From positions 1 through 63,175 of the forward strand of contig JAMPFA010000005.1 in assembly GCA_023664725.1 (NCBI GenBank): DNA of 63,175 nt. The letters are read 5' to 3'. This document shows positions 26,901 through 35,198 of this stretch, one piece after another (position 1 is the stretch's first letter; every line of letters starts with the position of its first letter). The notes below the pieces were generated by a model, which was not told the origin of the DNA, ran no database searches, and worked only from the letters and a program-made list of their open reading frames with translations. The position numbers were made by a program, and so were the translations under genes. This DNA comes from Roseburia sp. Its GTDB lineage: Bacteria > Bacillota > Clostridia > Lachnospirales > Lachnospiraceae.

Positions 26901-27179
26901 TCCTCCTTTGAGGTGTTAAAAAATGTGCCTACGGACTGGATAAAATTGGAGCATCACTATGTCTCCTCCATCAAAAACAGTGTGAAGGACAGAAATATTA
27001 TCCTTCACATTATCGACTTGTGCCACTCCCTGGGGATTAAAGTCTGTGCGGAGGGCATTGAGGATGAGGATGTCTGCGAGAGCATGCGGGAGAGGAATGT
27101 GGAGTTCCTCCAGGGATATTATATCAGCAAGCCTTTGTCGGCATCCCAGTTTGAGGAGAGATTTCTGAAAAAATTTTAA
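23946..27179 (+). CDS. large membrane GGDEF-GGDEF-PAS-GGDEF-EAL protein
   Basis: A 1077-residue cyclic-di-GMP enzyme. Residues 1-210 hold about seven membrane helices. Residues 215-300 resemble a GGDEF fold whose motif is lost (DDNEL at about 286). Residues 365-510 are a GGDEF domain with an intact motif at 437-441. A PAS-like region lies at 545-650. A third GGDEF domain at 655-810 has GGDMF at 731-735. The EAL domain (825-1070) has ETLLRW, NVNVSY, VELTES, ALDDFGTGYSS, DWIKLE, AEGIED and LQGYYISKP, so all metal and catalytic residues look present. It probably both makes and degrades cyclic-di-GMP, with phosphodiesterase activity most secure. It is monocistronic, with GGAGGAG before the ATG. 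Confidence 0.9.
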   Translation: MVKMQMACLCVILLLLVSCCRKRTLNTRSVRLFRLFLVFAAINLIFDMMTMYTVNHRDLVPFWVNRGAHMMFIGSMIVGLWLLLRYVIVLLDIGDQNKKMVKYLADIPVAVSLLVIVIMPFHYVDTEAGSYSTGIPVWTCYVCGFYYICLAAVLFMNCRKKLGKEKKEILLIAIGLILAGNVIQFSNPTLMLSGMWVAVIALSIFLIRENPEDLFDYDTGTFSESAFLKMIHENVYTREKFHVILFTVSNMDIIRERYGSQVGKACLRTIGDKIYSTFRHNTYALDDNELVFFAGSKQAADRSAEFLEQLFASPLAMEEGQGQVQIQAQIQPWTFERTESEDQILYDIEDYFTQSLAKSVYVDHFSGLMNRNAYERDMTHLFRHHELTGVFCTMVDINNLKKMNDSCGHVAGDALIKGCADMLKKYMPGDARIYRIGGDEFAVLNLSKSQAEMDEIFAKIQEVTQESGTDSQYPLDFAMGTVQYDPVLDASLFDAFNRADKKMYRAKEQMHLEWIAQRSGEDWDWVHKMDALSYESLLFRAWCEISEALLFIENEVNHMTRWSTAAVDEFELEGEYTYQGMRKWAALVHPKDREEYQKALALVYGGVQRHFQCTYRVENRWGEYVEVEESAYLCRDENGKDKILVGIIRPQTATAHLDVETGIYDKYEFTDRVQKLCNSHNTTTGILLVGLNHFRKINTMYSYAVGDEVLKTVAEKLEHIAPVRSSQYRYGGDMFALIYPHSSKMEIYRLFDQLEKSLEGFEVETGERIYLTLSGGAIMLEDGMTPDSIKNSLEHAVKMAKETGRGVLEFASGSQMKATESRFRMREELRRCVRDGMYGFYLYFQPLLRGEDKELFGCETLLRWHHPSYEGYGPEQFIPILEETGQIMEAGRWVITTALMQVKEWQKIKPDMSVNVNVSYVQMQQPDLAAFIVNELRRLELSPSSIIVELTESCKISNYDGAIEFVDFLRSNGIAFALDDFGTGYSSFEVLKNVPTDWIKLEHHYVSSIKNSVKDRNIILHIIDLCHSLGIKVCAEGIEDEDVCESMRERNVEFLQGYYISKPLSASQFEERFLKKF

Positions 27180-27206
27180 TCCTTCAAAAAGAAAAGGAAT
27201 GGGAAT

Positions 27207-28460
27207 ATGTTACAGGAAAGAGAAGAGCTGGGAATACAGATGGCAGGGATCGACCACACTCTGGCAGGTGTGCAGATCCGGGAGAGGTATGCCTTTACCA
27301 AAAAATCAGCGATTCAGACCATGGAACGGATCTGTAAAGAGCCGGGGGTGGAGGGGTGTGTGATCCTCTCTACCTGCAACCGGATGGAAGTTTATATCAG
27401 TTGTACCAAGGAAAGCGAACCGATAGATTTGTGTTCGCTTTTGTGTCGTATAGGCTTAGTGGGTGAGGAAGTATACCATAAGTTTTTTGCGGAGAGGCTG
27501 GGAAGGGATGCCATAGGCCATCTTTTTTTTCTCACTGCGGGGCTGGAATCAAAAATCATCGGGGAAGACCAGATTTTAACCCAGGTGGGGGAGGCACTTG
27601 GTCTGGCAAGGGAAGCCTACGCCGCCGACGGTGTGCTGGAGGTATTATTTCGCCAGGCGGTGACAGCAGGAAAGAAGATAAAAACAGAAATCCCGCTGAA
27701 AAAAGGAAATGATTCCGCTCCTGCGCTGGCCATAGAGCGGCTGCTTCACATGGGATATGACATTTCAGGGAAAACCTGTATGGTGATTGGAAACGGTGTG
27801 ATGGGAAAGATTACGGCACTGGCGCTAAAAGAAGCCGGAGCAGATGTGACGGTGACGGTACGGGAGTATAAAAGCGGTGTGGTGGAGATTCCAAAAGGGT
27901 GCAGGAGAGTGAATTATGGGGAACGTTATCAGTGTCTTCCCTCCTGCGATTTCGTTTTCTCTGCAACGGCAAGTCCCAACATAACCATTACAAAAGAACA
28001 GGTGGAGAGGGCGGGATTTAAAAGGCCGCTGTTCCTTATCGATCTTGCGGTGCCAAGGGATATTGAGCCGGAGGTGGCGGAGCTTGAAAATGTCAGCCTT
28101 TTTGATATTGATGATTTTTCCATTGACCCATGTTCAGAGGAGATGAGGAAGCAGTATAAAGAAGCCTCAGATTTGCTTGATGAGGCGGTGACGGAGTATG
28201 TGAACTGGTATCTTTGCAGGGACTGGCTGCCTCTGATCGGAAAAATCGGGTCAAATGCCGCAAAAGATGTAGGATGGCGCATGGGGCAGGCCTTGTCTGC
28301 CTTTACAAAAGAGAGGGAACAGCAGGAGATTTTGAGGGAGGCGGCAGAGAATTCTTCGGAAAAAGTGATCCGGCATATACTGTTTTCCTTGCGGGACAAG
28401 TTGTCGCCGGAAGAGTTTCGGAAAATTTTACATATCTTGGAGGAGGAATATGAACAATAA
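27207..28460 (+). CDS. hemA: glutamyl-tRNA reductase
   Basis: The first enzyme of the C5 pathway, reducing glutamyl-tRNA to glutamate 1-semialdehyde. The catalytic Cys lies in ILSTCNRMEVY near residue 55, GLESKIIGEDQILTQV is the conserved substrate region and MVIGNGVMGKI the NADPH-binding loop near residue 195. The length of 417 residues is normal. It opens the tetrapyrrole operon, 27 bases after the GGDEF/EAL gene, and overlaps the next gene by 11 bases. Confidence 0.93.
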   Translation: MLQEREELGIQMAGIDHTLAGVQIRERYAFTKKSAIQTMERICKEPGVEGCVILSTCNRMEVYISCTKESEPIDLCSLLCRIGLVGEEVYHKFFAERLGRDAIGHLFFLTAGLESKIIGEDQILTQVGEALGLAREAYAADGVLEVLFRQAVTAGKKIKTEIPLKKGNDSAPALAIERLLHMGYDISGKTCMVIGNGVMGKITALALKEAGADVTVTVREYKSGVVEIPKGCRRVNYGERYQCLPSCDFVFSATASPNITITKEQVERAGFKRPLFLIDLAVPRDIEPEVAELENVSLFDIDDFSIDPCSEEMRKQYKEASDLLDEAVTEYVNWYLCRDWLPLIGKIGSNAAKDVGWRMGQALSAFTKEREQQEILREAAENSSEKVIRHILFSLRDKLSPEEFRKILHILEEEYEQ

Positions 28461-28938
28461 TTTTTTCCCGGTTTTTTTGAATATGACAGGCAGAAAGGTT
28501 TTGGTTTTTGGCGCAGGAAAGATTGCCGCAAGACGTGTGGATATTCTTCTTCGTTTTGGAGCCAAGATTAGCCTGATTGCACCGGATATTATGCCGGAAA
28601 TGGAAGGGGTGATGGAAAAATATCACCGGGGAGAGTATGATTTATCCGGTGGAAAAATAACGGCAGTGGAAAAAGATGTTTACCGCCAGGGAACGATTTC
28701 TGAGGATGTGGATTTTGTGCTGGCGGCCACGAACGACAGTGAGGTAAATGAAAGGATTTTTAGAGAGTGCAGACACAGGGAGCTTTTGGTGAATGTATCT
28801 TCCGACAAGGAGAAGTGCGATTTTCATTTTCCGGCCATTGTGGAGACAGAGGATGTAGTCATTGGCATTGCCTCCGGGGGAGAGGATTACGCAAAAGTAA
28901 AGGAGACAGCGGAAAAGCTGAGGGAAACGTTTTTATGA
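28450..28938 (+). CDS. precorrin-2 dehydrogenase / sirohydrochlorin ferrochelatase-like
   Basis: A 162-residue protein of the SirC/Met8/CysG N-terminal family. The Rossmann loop is VLVFGAGKIAARRV, followed by VLAATNDSEVN and CDFHFPAIVETEDVVIGIASGG, all usual for the family. It oxidises precorrin-2 to sirohydrochlorin with NAD; the short form may lack ferrochelatase activity. It overlaps hemA by 11 bases and hemC by 4, so the pathway branches to sirohaem or to cobalamin within this operon. Confidence 0.88.
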   Translation: MNNNFFPVFLNMTGRKVLVFGAGKIAARRVDILLRFGAKISLIAPDIMPEMEGVMEKYHRGEYDLSGGKITAVEKDVYRQGTISEDVDFVLAATNDSEVNERIFRECRHRELLVNVSSDKEKCDFHFPAIVETEDVVIGIASGGEDYAKVKETAEKLRETFL

Positions 28939-29813
28939 GAGAAATTGTGATAGGAACCAGGGGAAGCAATCTGGCGGTAATCCAGGCGGAGATTGTGTGT
29001 GAATATATCAGGGAAAATTGTCCGGACATTTCTCCGAATATACTGACAATAAAGACTGCAGGGGATAAAATTTTGGACAGAAAGCTTTCTGAGATCGGAG
29101 GGAAAGGACTTTTTGTCAAAGAGCTGGATAAAGCACTTTTGGACGGGCGAAGCGATCTTTCGGTTCACAGCGCAAAGGATCTGCCCATGGTTTTGCCGGA
29201 TAGTCTGCCCATACTTGGCTATTCCAGGCGGGAGGACCCCAGGGATGTGCTGGTGCTGCCTTTTGGGGAGGAGAAGCTGGATCCGGCAAAGCCCATCGGC
29301 AGCTCCAGTGAGAGGAGAAGGCTGCAGCTTAAGAATATTTTTCCACACATGGCAATTTCTTCTGTCCGGGGAAGTGTGGAGACCAGGTTAAAAAAATTGG
29401 ACGCCGGGGAATTTTCGGCTCTGGTGTTAGCTTTGGCAGGTTTGAAACGGCTGGGGTTAGAGCATCGCATCAGCCGCTATTTTTCTATAGAGGAGATGCT
29501 TCCGGCGGCAGGCCAGGGGGCGTTGGCTATTCAGGGCCGGGTTGGGGAGGAGTATAGGTTTTTGCAGGGATTTTTTCATGAGGATACCTGTCTTGCACTG
29601 GAAGCAGAGCGGGCCTTTGTGTGCGCTTTAGAGGGGGGATGCTCATCCCCGGTAGCGGCGTATGCCAAAGTGGAAGGTGATTTTCTGATTTTGCGGGGAT
29701 TTTATTACAGGGAAGATACGGGGGAACAGATTTTTCTAGACAAAAAGGGTAAAAGAGATGAGGCGGAAAAAATCGGCGCTGCCCTGGCAGAGGAAGTAAA
29801 ATATCTGCGTTAA
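28935..29813 (+). CDS. hemC: porphobilinogen deaminase (hydroxymethylbilane synthase)
   Basis: It joins four porphobilinogens into hydroxymethylbilane. The start MREIVIGTRGSNLAVIQAE is typical, HSAKDLPMV carries the active-site region, SSVRGSVETRL is conserved, and the dipyrromethane cofactor Cys lies in EGGCSSPVAAYA near residue 236. It starts with ATGA overlapping the previous stop, and at 292 residues is a little short for the family. A much longer upstream extension in the same frame is not the start. Confidence 0.93.
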   Translation: MREIVIGTRGSNLAVIQAEIVCEYIRENCPDISPNILTIKTAGDKILDRKLSEIGGKGLFVKELDKALLDGRSDLSVHSAKDLPMVLPDSLPILGYSRREDPRDVLVLPFGEEKLDPAKPIGSSSERRRLQLKNIFPHMAISSVRGSVETRLKKLDAGEFSALVLALAGLKRLGLEHRISRYFSIEEMLPAAGQGALAIQGRVGEEYRFLQGFFHEDTCLALEAERAFVCALEGGCSSPVAAYAKVEGDFLILRGFYYREDTGEQIFLDKKGKRDEAEKIGAALAEEVKYLR

Positions 29814-29858
29814 TGCGGCTTTTGCCTGTTGCACGGAGAAATAGAGAGAGGAATAGAT

Positions 29859-31352
29859 ATGGCAGGAAAAGTATTTCTGGTTGGGGCAGGTCCGGGGGAT
29901 GTGTCCCTTTTAACCATAAGGGCGAAAAGGTTAATTGAGAGTGCCCAGGTAATCGTTTATGACAGCCTTTTGGGAAAAGGGATTCTGGCAATGATCCCGG
30001 GAACCGCAGAGTCTGTCGATGTGGGAAAGCGGGGTGGATGCCATACCATGCCCCAGGAGAGGATAAACGAGATTCTGGCGGAGAAAGCCATGGAGGGAAA
30101 ACAGGTGGTCAGGCTAAAGGGGGGGGACCCTTTTCTTTTTGGCAGAGGGGCAGAGGAAGCTTTTTATCTGCGGGAGAGAGGGATTCCTTTTCAGGTGGTT
30201 CCGGGAGTCACCTCTGCCCTTGCCGTGCCGGCTTATGCCGGGATTCCAGTTACCCACCGGGATATGGGTTCCATGGTCCACATCATAACCGGGCACAAAA
30301 AAGGAAATCAGCCATTGGATATGGATTTTGAAGCGCTGGCAAAAGCGGGAGGGACCTGTGTGTTTCTCATGGGGGTATCTGCCTTAGAGGAAATCTGCCA
30401 GGGACTTATTTCGGGTGGAATGCCAGGGGATACCCCGGCGGCGGCGGTAAGCCGGGGAACTACGGCAGCGCAAAAGGAGATGGTGGGAACATTGAAAACC
30501 CTTCCAGGAAAGGTAAAAAGCAGCGGGCTGAAAACTCCGGCGGTGATCGTTACAGGCAGTGTGTGTACCTGTATGGAAGCCTTGGACTGGAAAGAATATC
30601 TTCCACTGTCAGGGAGGCGTATTGTAATCACAAGGCCAAGGAAGCGGTCTTTGGAGCTGTCAGAAAGACTTAAGGTTCTGGGGGCGGAGGTGATAGAACT
30701 GCCTGCCATTTGCACAGTTTTTCGGGAAGAAAACAAGGAATTAGAATGCGCTTTACGTCAGATTTCATCTTACGAAATTCTGGCCTTCACTTCTCCCACA
30801 GGGGTGGAGTACTTTTTCCGTTTTATGAAAAAAATGGAAAGGGATGTCCGCTGTCTATTTGGGATCAGGCTGGCGGCCATCGGAGAGGGGACAGCGGGGG
30901 CATTAAGAGAGCGGGGGATTTTTCCCGATTATGTCCCCAAAGTCTATGACGGCAGATCCCTTGGTATCCTGCTCCGGGAAGTGGCAGGAGAGAATGCAAA
31001 GATTTTGCTGCCCAGGGCAAAAGAGGGAAGCAGGAAGCTTACAGAGGAGCTGGCAAAGCGGAAGGATATCAAGGTAAGTGATATCCCACTTTACGACACG
31101 GTGTTTGAAAAGCATTCCGTTATGGATCTGGGTGAGGAGATTATGGAAGGGGAAATCACTGAGGCGGTGTTTACCAGTGAATCTACCGTAAAAGGATTTG
31201 CGGCTGCGGCTTCGGGAGCAGATCTGTCTTTTGTGACTGCCTACTGTATCGGGGAGAAGACGGCAGAGGAGGCAAGTACCCTTGGGATGCGCTGCGTGGT
31301 TGCCAAAGAGGCCACGGTGGAAGCGTTGGTGGATGCGGTATGCAATATGTAA
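29859..31352 (+). CDS. cobA-hemD: uroporphyrinogen-III methyltransferase / synthase fusion
   Basis: A 497-residue bifunctional protein. Residues 1-245 are the SUMT domain with VFLVGAGPGDVSLLT, VVRLKGGDPFLFGRG and VTSALAVPAYAGIPVTHR. Residues 250-497 are uroporphyrinogen-III synthase, with RRIVITRPRKRS and the less conserved FTSPTGVEYFF and FTSESTVKGF segments. The fusion is common in clostridia and turns hydroxymethylbilane into precorrin-2. The start at 29859 follows GAGAGAGG. Confidence 0.92.
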   Translation: MAGKVFLVGAGPGDVSLLTIRAKRLIESAQVIVYDSLLGKGILAMIPGTAESVDVGKRGGCHTMPQERINEILAEKAMEGKQVVRLKGGDPFLFGRGAEEAFYLRERGIPFQVVPGVTSALAVPAYAGIPVTHRDMGSMVHIITGHKKGNQPLDMDFEALAKAGGTCVFLMGVSALEEICQGLISGGMPGDTPAAAVSRGTTAAQKEMVGTLKTLPGKVKSSGLKTPAVIVTGSVCTCMEALDWKEYLPLSGRRIVITRPRKRSLELSERLKVLGAEVIELPAICTVFREENKELECALRQISSYEILAFTSPTGVEYFFRFMKKMERDVRCLFGIRLAAIGEGTAGALRERGIFPDYVPKVYDGRSLGILLREVAGENAKILLPRAKEGSRKLTEELAKRKDIKVSDIPLYDTVFEKHSVMDLGEEIMEGEITEAVFTSESTVKGFAAAASGADLSFVTAYCIGEKTAEEASTLGMRCVVAKEATVEALVDAVCNM

Positions 31353-31378
31353 TGTTATAAGAATAGATGGAGGAAAAT

Positions 31379-32362
31379 ATGGATTTGATAATACGGCCCA
31401 GACGGCTTAGAGGCAGTGAGACATTGAGGAAGATGGTGCGGGAGACAAGAGTGGACAAATCTTCCCTGGTGTACCCTATGTTTGTGACAGAGGGGGAAAA
31501 CATCAAAGAGGAGATCTCTTCCATGCCCGGGCAGTACCGTTACAGCATTGACAGGATGGGAGAAAAATTAGAGGAGCTTCTGGATGCAGGAGTTTCCTCT
31601 GTAATGTTTTTTGGGATTCCGGATAAAAAGGATGAGCTTGGCACTATGGCATATGCATGTGACGGGATTGTGCAGAAAGCCTTTGAACGGGCAAAGCGGG
31701 AAACGCCGGATCTGTATCTCATTGGGGATGTGTGCATGTGTGAGTACACCTCCCACGGGCACTGCGGGGTTTTAAAGGGAAATGATGTGGATAATGACAA
31801 AACTCTGGAGATTCTGGCAAAGACGGCTTTGTCTCAGGTGCTTGCGGGGGCGGATATGGTGGCGCCTTCCGACATGATGGACGGAAGAGTGAGGGCAATC
31901 CGCCGGATTTTAGATCAAAACGGTTTGGTGAATACTCCCATTATGGCTTACTCCGTGAAATTTGCGTCGGGCTTTTACGGGCCTTTCCGGGAGGCGGCGG
32001 ACAGCGCCCCGGCATTTGGGAACAGGAAAACCTACCAGATGGATTTTCATAACAGAAGAGAAGCTTTGCGGGAAGCGGCCCTTGATGTGGAAGAGGGGGC
32101 GGATATCATTATGGTAAAGCCTGCCATGGCCTACGGGGATCTGATCCGTGAGATTAGGGATAGTGTCCATGTGCCTGTGGCATCCTACAGTGTCAGCGGA
32201 GAGTACGCTATGGTAAAAGCGGCGGCGAAAGCCGGATGGCTTGAGGAAGAGCAGGTAATGTGTGAGATGGCGGCATGTGCCTACCGGGCGGGGACAGATA
32301 TCTATCTCACCTATTTTGCAAAAGAACTGGCGGAGTGTATGGACAGAGGGCTGATAGGTTAA
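31379..32362 (+). CDS. hemB: porphobilinogen synthase (ALA dehydratase)
   Basis: It condenses two 5-aminolevulinates. The 327 residues include both active-site lysines, in MAYSVKFASGFYGPF and in DIIMVKPAMAYGD. The Cys cluster in GDVCMCEYTSHGHCG places it in the zinc-dependent group. The ATG at 31379 has GGAGG just upstream; an ATG 12 bases earlier overlaps that site. It sits between cobA-hemD and hemL in the operon. Confidence 0.94.
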   Translation: MDLIIRPRRLRGSETLRKMVRETRVDKSSLVYPMFVTEGENIKEEISSMPGQYRYSIDRMGEKLEELLDAGVSSVMFFGIPDKKDELGTMAYACDGIVQKAFERAKRETPDLYLIGDVCMCEYTSHGHCGVLKGNDVDNDKTLEILAKTALSQVLAGADMVAPSDMMDGRVRAIRRILDQNGLVNTPIMAYSVKFASGFYGPFREAADSAPAFGNRKTYQMDFHNRREALREAALDVEEGADIIMVKPAMAYGDLIREIRDSVHVPVASYSVSGEYAMVKAAAKAGWLEEEQVMCEMAACAYRAGTDIYLTYFAKELAECMDRGLIG

Positions 32363-32382
32363 AATTTCAAAAAGGAGAAAAT

Positions 32383-33660
32383 ATGAATAGATCAGAACAG
32401 ATTTTTATAGAGGGGGAGCAGTATATTCCCGGAGGAGTCAACTCTCCCGTCCGGGCCTTTGGCTCAATCGGAAGTACCCCTCCTATCATAAAAAAGGCGG
32501 ATAAAGCCCTGCTGTGGGACGAGGATGGAAAATCATACATTGATTTTGTAGGTTCCTGGGGGCCTATGATTTTGGGACACAATCACCCGAAAGTCTACGA
32601 GAGTGTGGTGGAGGCGGCAAAAAAGGGACTAAGTTTCGGAGCTGCCACGAAGATAGAGGTGGAGGCGGCAAAGCTGATCTGTGAGATGGTTCCCTCTATG
32701 GAGATGGTTCGGATGGTAAACTCCGGAACGGAGGCGGTGATGAGCGCCATCCGGGTGGCAAGGGGATACACAAAGCGAGACAAGGTCATTAAGTTTGACG
32801 GCTGCTATCACGGACACTCCGATGGTCTTTTGGTGGCGGCGGGCTCCGGTGTGATGACGGCGGGAGTGCCGGACAGCGCAGGTGTACCGGAAAGTGTTAC
32901 AGGAGACACTTTAACGGCATCTTACAACAATCTTTCGGAAGTGGAAGATCACTTTAAGCGTCAGGGAGAGGAAATCGCAGCGGTGATCGTGGAGCCGGTG
33001 GCGGCAAATATGGGAGTGGTTCTGCCAAAGCCCGGATTTTTGGAGGGGCTTAGGAAACTCTGTGACGATTACGGGGCAGTGCTGATCTTTGACGAGGTAA
33101 TTACGGGATTTCGGCTTAGCTCCGGGGGAGCCCAGGAATATTTTCACATTATGCCGGATCTGACCACCTTGGGAAAGATTATCGGTGGTGGAATGCCTGT
33201 GGGGGCTTACGGCGGAAAACGTGAGATTATGCAATCAGTGGCTCCCATAGGGCCTGTGTACCAGGCGGGGACATTAAGCGGCAATCCCGTTGCCATGGCG
33301 GCGGGTCTTGCACAGCTTGGCATTTTAAGGGAGCATCCGGAGTACTACAGGCAGTTAAATGAGACAGCAGACAGCTTTTTTGCAGAGATAGAGAAAATCA
33401 TAGCCCGGTCAGGGAAAAACTGCCGGGTGAATCATATCGCATCCATTGGAAGTATTTTCTTTACAGGGAAGGAAGTGGTGGATTACGCCAGCGCAAAGAC
33501 TGCAGATACGAATGTATTTGCAAAGTATGCAAGGGATATGCTTTCAGAGGGGATTTATGTGGCACCCTCCCAGTTTGAGGCAATGTTTTTGTCCATGGCC
33601 CATACAAAGGAGCAGTTGGCGCTTGTGTTGGAGAAAATGGAATTTATATTTTGCTGTTAA
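32383..33660 (+). CDS. hemL: glutamate-1-semialdehyde 2,1-aminomutase
   Basis: It makes 5-aminolevulinate from glutamate semialdehyde, the step after HemA. The 425 residues begin MNRSEQIFIEGEQYIPGGVN, with FDGCYHGHSDGLL, LIFDEVITGFRL and the PLP lysine in TTLGKIIGGGMPVGAYGG, near residue 265. AAAGGAG lies 8 bases before the ATG. It closes the operon, so the whole route from glutamyl-tRNA to precorrin-2 is encoded by six adjacent genes. Confidence 0.94.
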   Translation: MNRSEQIFIEGEQYIPGGVNSPVRAFGSIGSTPPIIKKADKALLWDEDGKSYIDFVGSWGPMILGHNHPKVYESVVEAAKKGLSFGAATKIEVEAAKLICEMVPSMEMVRMVNSGTEAVMSAIRVARGYTKRDKVIKFDGCYHGHSDGLLVAAGSGVMTAGVPDSAGVPESVTGDTLTASYNNLSEVEDHFKRQGEEIAAVIVEPVAANMGVVLPKPGFLEGLRKLCDDYGAVLIFDEVITGFRLSSGGAQEYFHIMPDLTTLGKIIGGGMPVGAYGGKREIMQSVAPIGPVYQAGTLSGNPVAMAAGLAQLGILREHPEYYRQLNETADSFFAEIEKIIARSGKNCRVNHIASIGSIFFTGKEVVDYASAKTADTNVFAKYARDMLSEGIYVAPSQFEAMFLSMAHTKEQLALVLEKMEFIFCC

Positions 33661-33957
33661 AATAAGCTTGAGAAAACTGAAGCTGCTTAGTTCTTTCCAT
33701 CTTAGCATTGGATGATTTCTCCTATTTTTTCAGGATTGTCAATGATTAACGCTTTAAAGATATGAGGAATATGCTTTTTTCTGTTTGGACTGTAAAATGG
33801 TAAGCTTCCAATATTTCTGACATGTTTTCCAAATTGGAAAACCACATTTTATCCCGTGTACGTTTGATAAATTTTGGTTTCTGATGAAGGTATACTGTCA
33901 CAGACGGCATATGGATATTCGTAAAGCGAATAAGCTATGAACAGAGAGAAATCTTTA
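33661..33957. other. intergenic region with a possible decayed minus-strand gene
   Basis: No supported gene. On the minus strand two overlapping frames read like coding remains, MWFSNLENMSEILEAYHF and HIPHIFKALIIDNPEKIG, each broken by stops and out of frame with each other. They may be the end of a frameshifted gene, but I recognise no family. No terminator was found after hemL. Confidence 0.3.
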
Positions 33958-33986
33958 TAGACAGGATAATAATGGTATGGTATACT
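33958..33986 (+). promoter_or_regulatory. promoter of the secreted Ig-like protein gene
   Basis: TAGACA (33958-33963), a 17-base spacer and TATACT (33981-33986). Transcription would begin near 33993, giving a leader of about 80 bases. Confidence 0.55.
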
Positions 33987-34010
33987 TGTTATGTTAAGCG
34001 GGTAATTGTG

Positions 34011-34032
34011 ACATTTCAAATATGTGAAATGT
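34011..34032. promoter_or_regulatory. 22-base palindrome in the leader
   Basis: ACATTTCA and TGAAATGT are separated by 6 bases, placed about 20 bases after the predicted start point. It could be an operator or a leader hairpin. Confidence 0.4.
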
Positions 34033-34074
34033 GAATGTCGCAGCCGTAAATAAAAATTAGGAGGAAAAAGAGTT

Positions 34075-35139
34075 TTGAAAGAGAACATGAAAAAGCGCCT
34101 GGCAGTATTTCTTAGTATTCTGTTTGTACTACCAACAATTTTTTCGGTACTGCCTCAGACAGCCCAGGAGGTTCAGGCGGCCAGCATCTATATGTATTGG
34201 AATGGAACGCCTGCCGTCACAGGAGGAAAGGTGACAGTGGAAAAAGGGGCAAAATTTTATGTTGGAGATTATGTGGGAGTGTCTACTGGAACGAGTGTAA
34301 GTACAGTGTCCATGGTAAAGGCATCCTATACCAGCAGCAAAAAGAGTGTTGCCTCAGTAAACAGTAAAGGATATGTCGAAGCAAAGGCGACAGGCAGTAC
34401 AAAAATCAAAATAAAATACAAGGGAAAAACATTGACCTGTTCTTTAAAAGTGGTAAAAGAGGGAAGCTTTGGGACAAAAGAGGCGTACACAAAATTGGCG
34501 AAAGCAGCAGATACTGTTGTAAAAAATATGCCATCGAAAATTACCACCGCTAATGGATTTGAATTGCTAAAAATCAGAAATGATTACCAAAATGTGGCAA
34601 ACGGTTTGACATGGGATATCACAGAGGACGGTTTTGTAAAAGAGAAGCAGTCTTCCGGCTATTCAATGTCAACAGAAAAACTGGTGGTTCCAAAAGCAGG
34701 ACGTTTTAACAGGCTTCGTCAGGAATTATCAGTGTACTCTGCCAAGAATTCCCCAGTTTCGACGAGAAGCTCTAAAGTATTAAAGGTTGCTTCTGTCAGT
34801 GCCTCTACAAGCAAGGTGACAATAAAGTTAAAGAAAGCTCCAGGCAAGGACCAAATTCTTGCAATGAAGATCAACTATTCAACTTATCCGGAAGAAAACA
34901 AATCTGCTGGAAATGACAAGGTCTATTTCTATGTAAGTTTGATCAATACGAAGAAAGCAAACGATTATTGCAGCGGTCTTGCCTGCATGAAGAAAGGCAG
35001 CAAGACGATTACGGTCATACCCCAGAAATACAGTGCAAGCAAGGGTAAGTTTGTGAATTCCAAACTGAAAAAGAATACAACCTACAGCCTGGGCAGCAAG
35101 ACAGACTGGACAAAGGGAAAGACTTTTAAAGTAAAATAA
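34075..35139 (+). CDS. secreted protein with bacterial Ig-like (Big_2) domain
   Basis: A 354-residue exported protein. The signal peptide runs MKKRLAVFLSILFVLP to about residue 38, with likely cleavage after VQA. Residues 45-135 form an Ig-like fold ending in KKSVASVNSKGYVEAKATG and IKIKYKGKTLTC, the Big_2 pattern. The remaining 200 residues are Lys/Ser/Thr-rich and unassigned; no sortase motif or membrane anchor is present. The TTG start has GGAGG 10 bases upstream, whereas the ATG at 34087 is too far from it. Confidence 0.75.
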   Translation: MKENMKKRLAVFLSILFVLPTIFSVLPQTAQEVQAASIYMYWNGTPAVTGGKVTVEKGAKFYVGDYVGVSTGTSVSTVSMVKASYTSSKKSVASVNSKGYVEAKATGSTKIKIKYKGKTLTCSLKVVKEGSFGTKEAYTKLAKAADTVVKNMPSKITTANGFELLKIRNDYQNVANGLTWDITEDGFVKEKQSSGYSMSTEKLVVPKAGRFNRLRQELSVYSAKNSPVSTRSSKVLKVASVSASTSKVTIKLKKAPGKDQILAMKINYSTYPEENKSAGNDKVYFYVSLINTKKANDYCSGLACMKKGSKTITVIPQKYSASKGKFVNSKLKKNTTYSLGSKTDWTKGKTFKVK

Positions 35140-35147
35140 TTTTCTGG

Positions 35148-35177
35148 AAAAGAGTTTCGCACTGCGGGACTCTTTTT
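35148..35177 (+). terminator. terminator after the Ig-like protein gene
   Basis: AAAAGAGTTTCGC pairs with GCGGGACTCTTTT around a 3-base loop, with a T run at the end. Confidence 0.8.
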
Positions 35178-35198
35178 CAACGGATACGGGAGTAAGCG

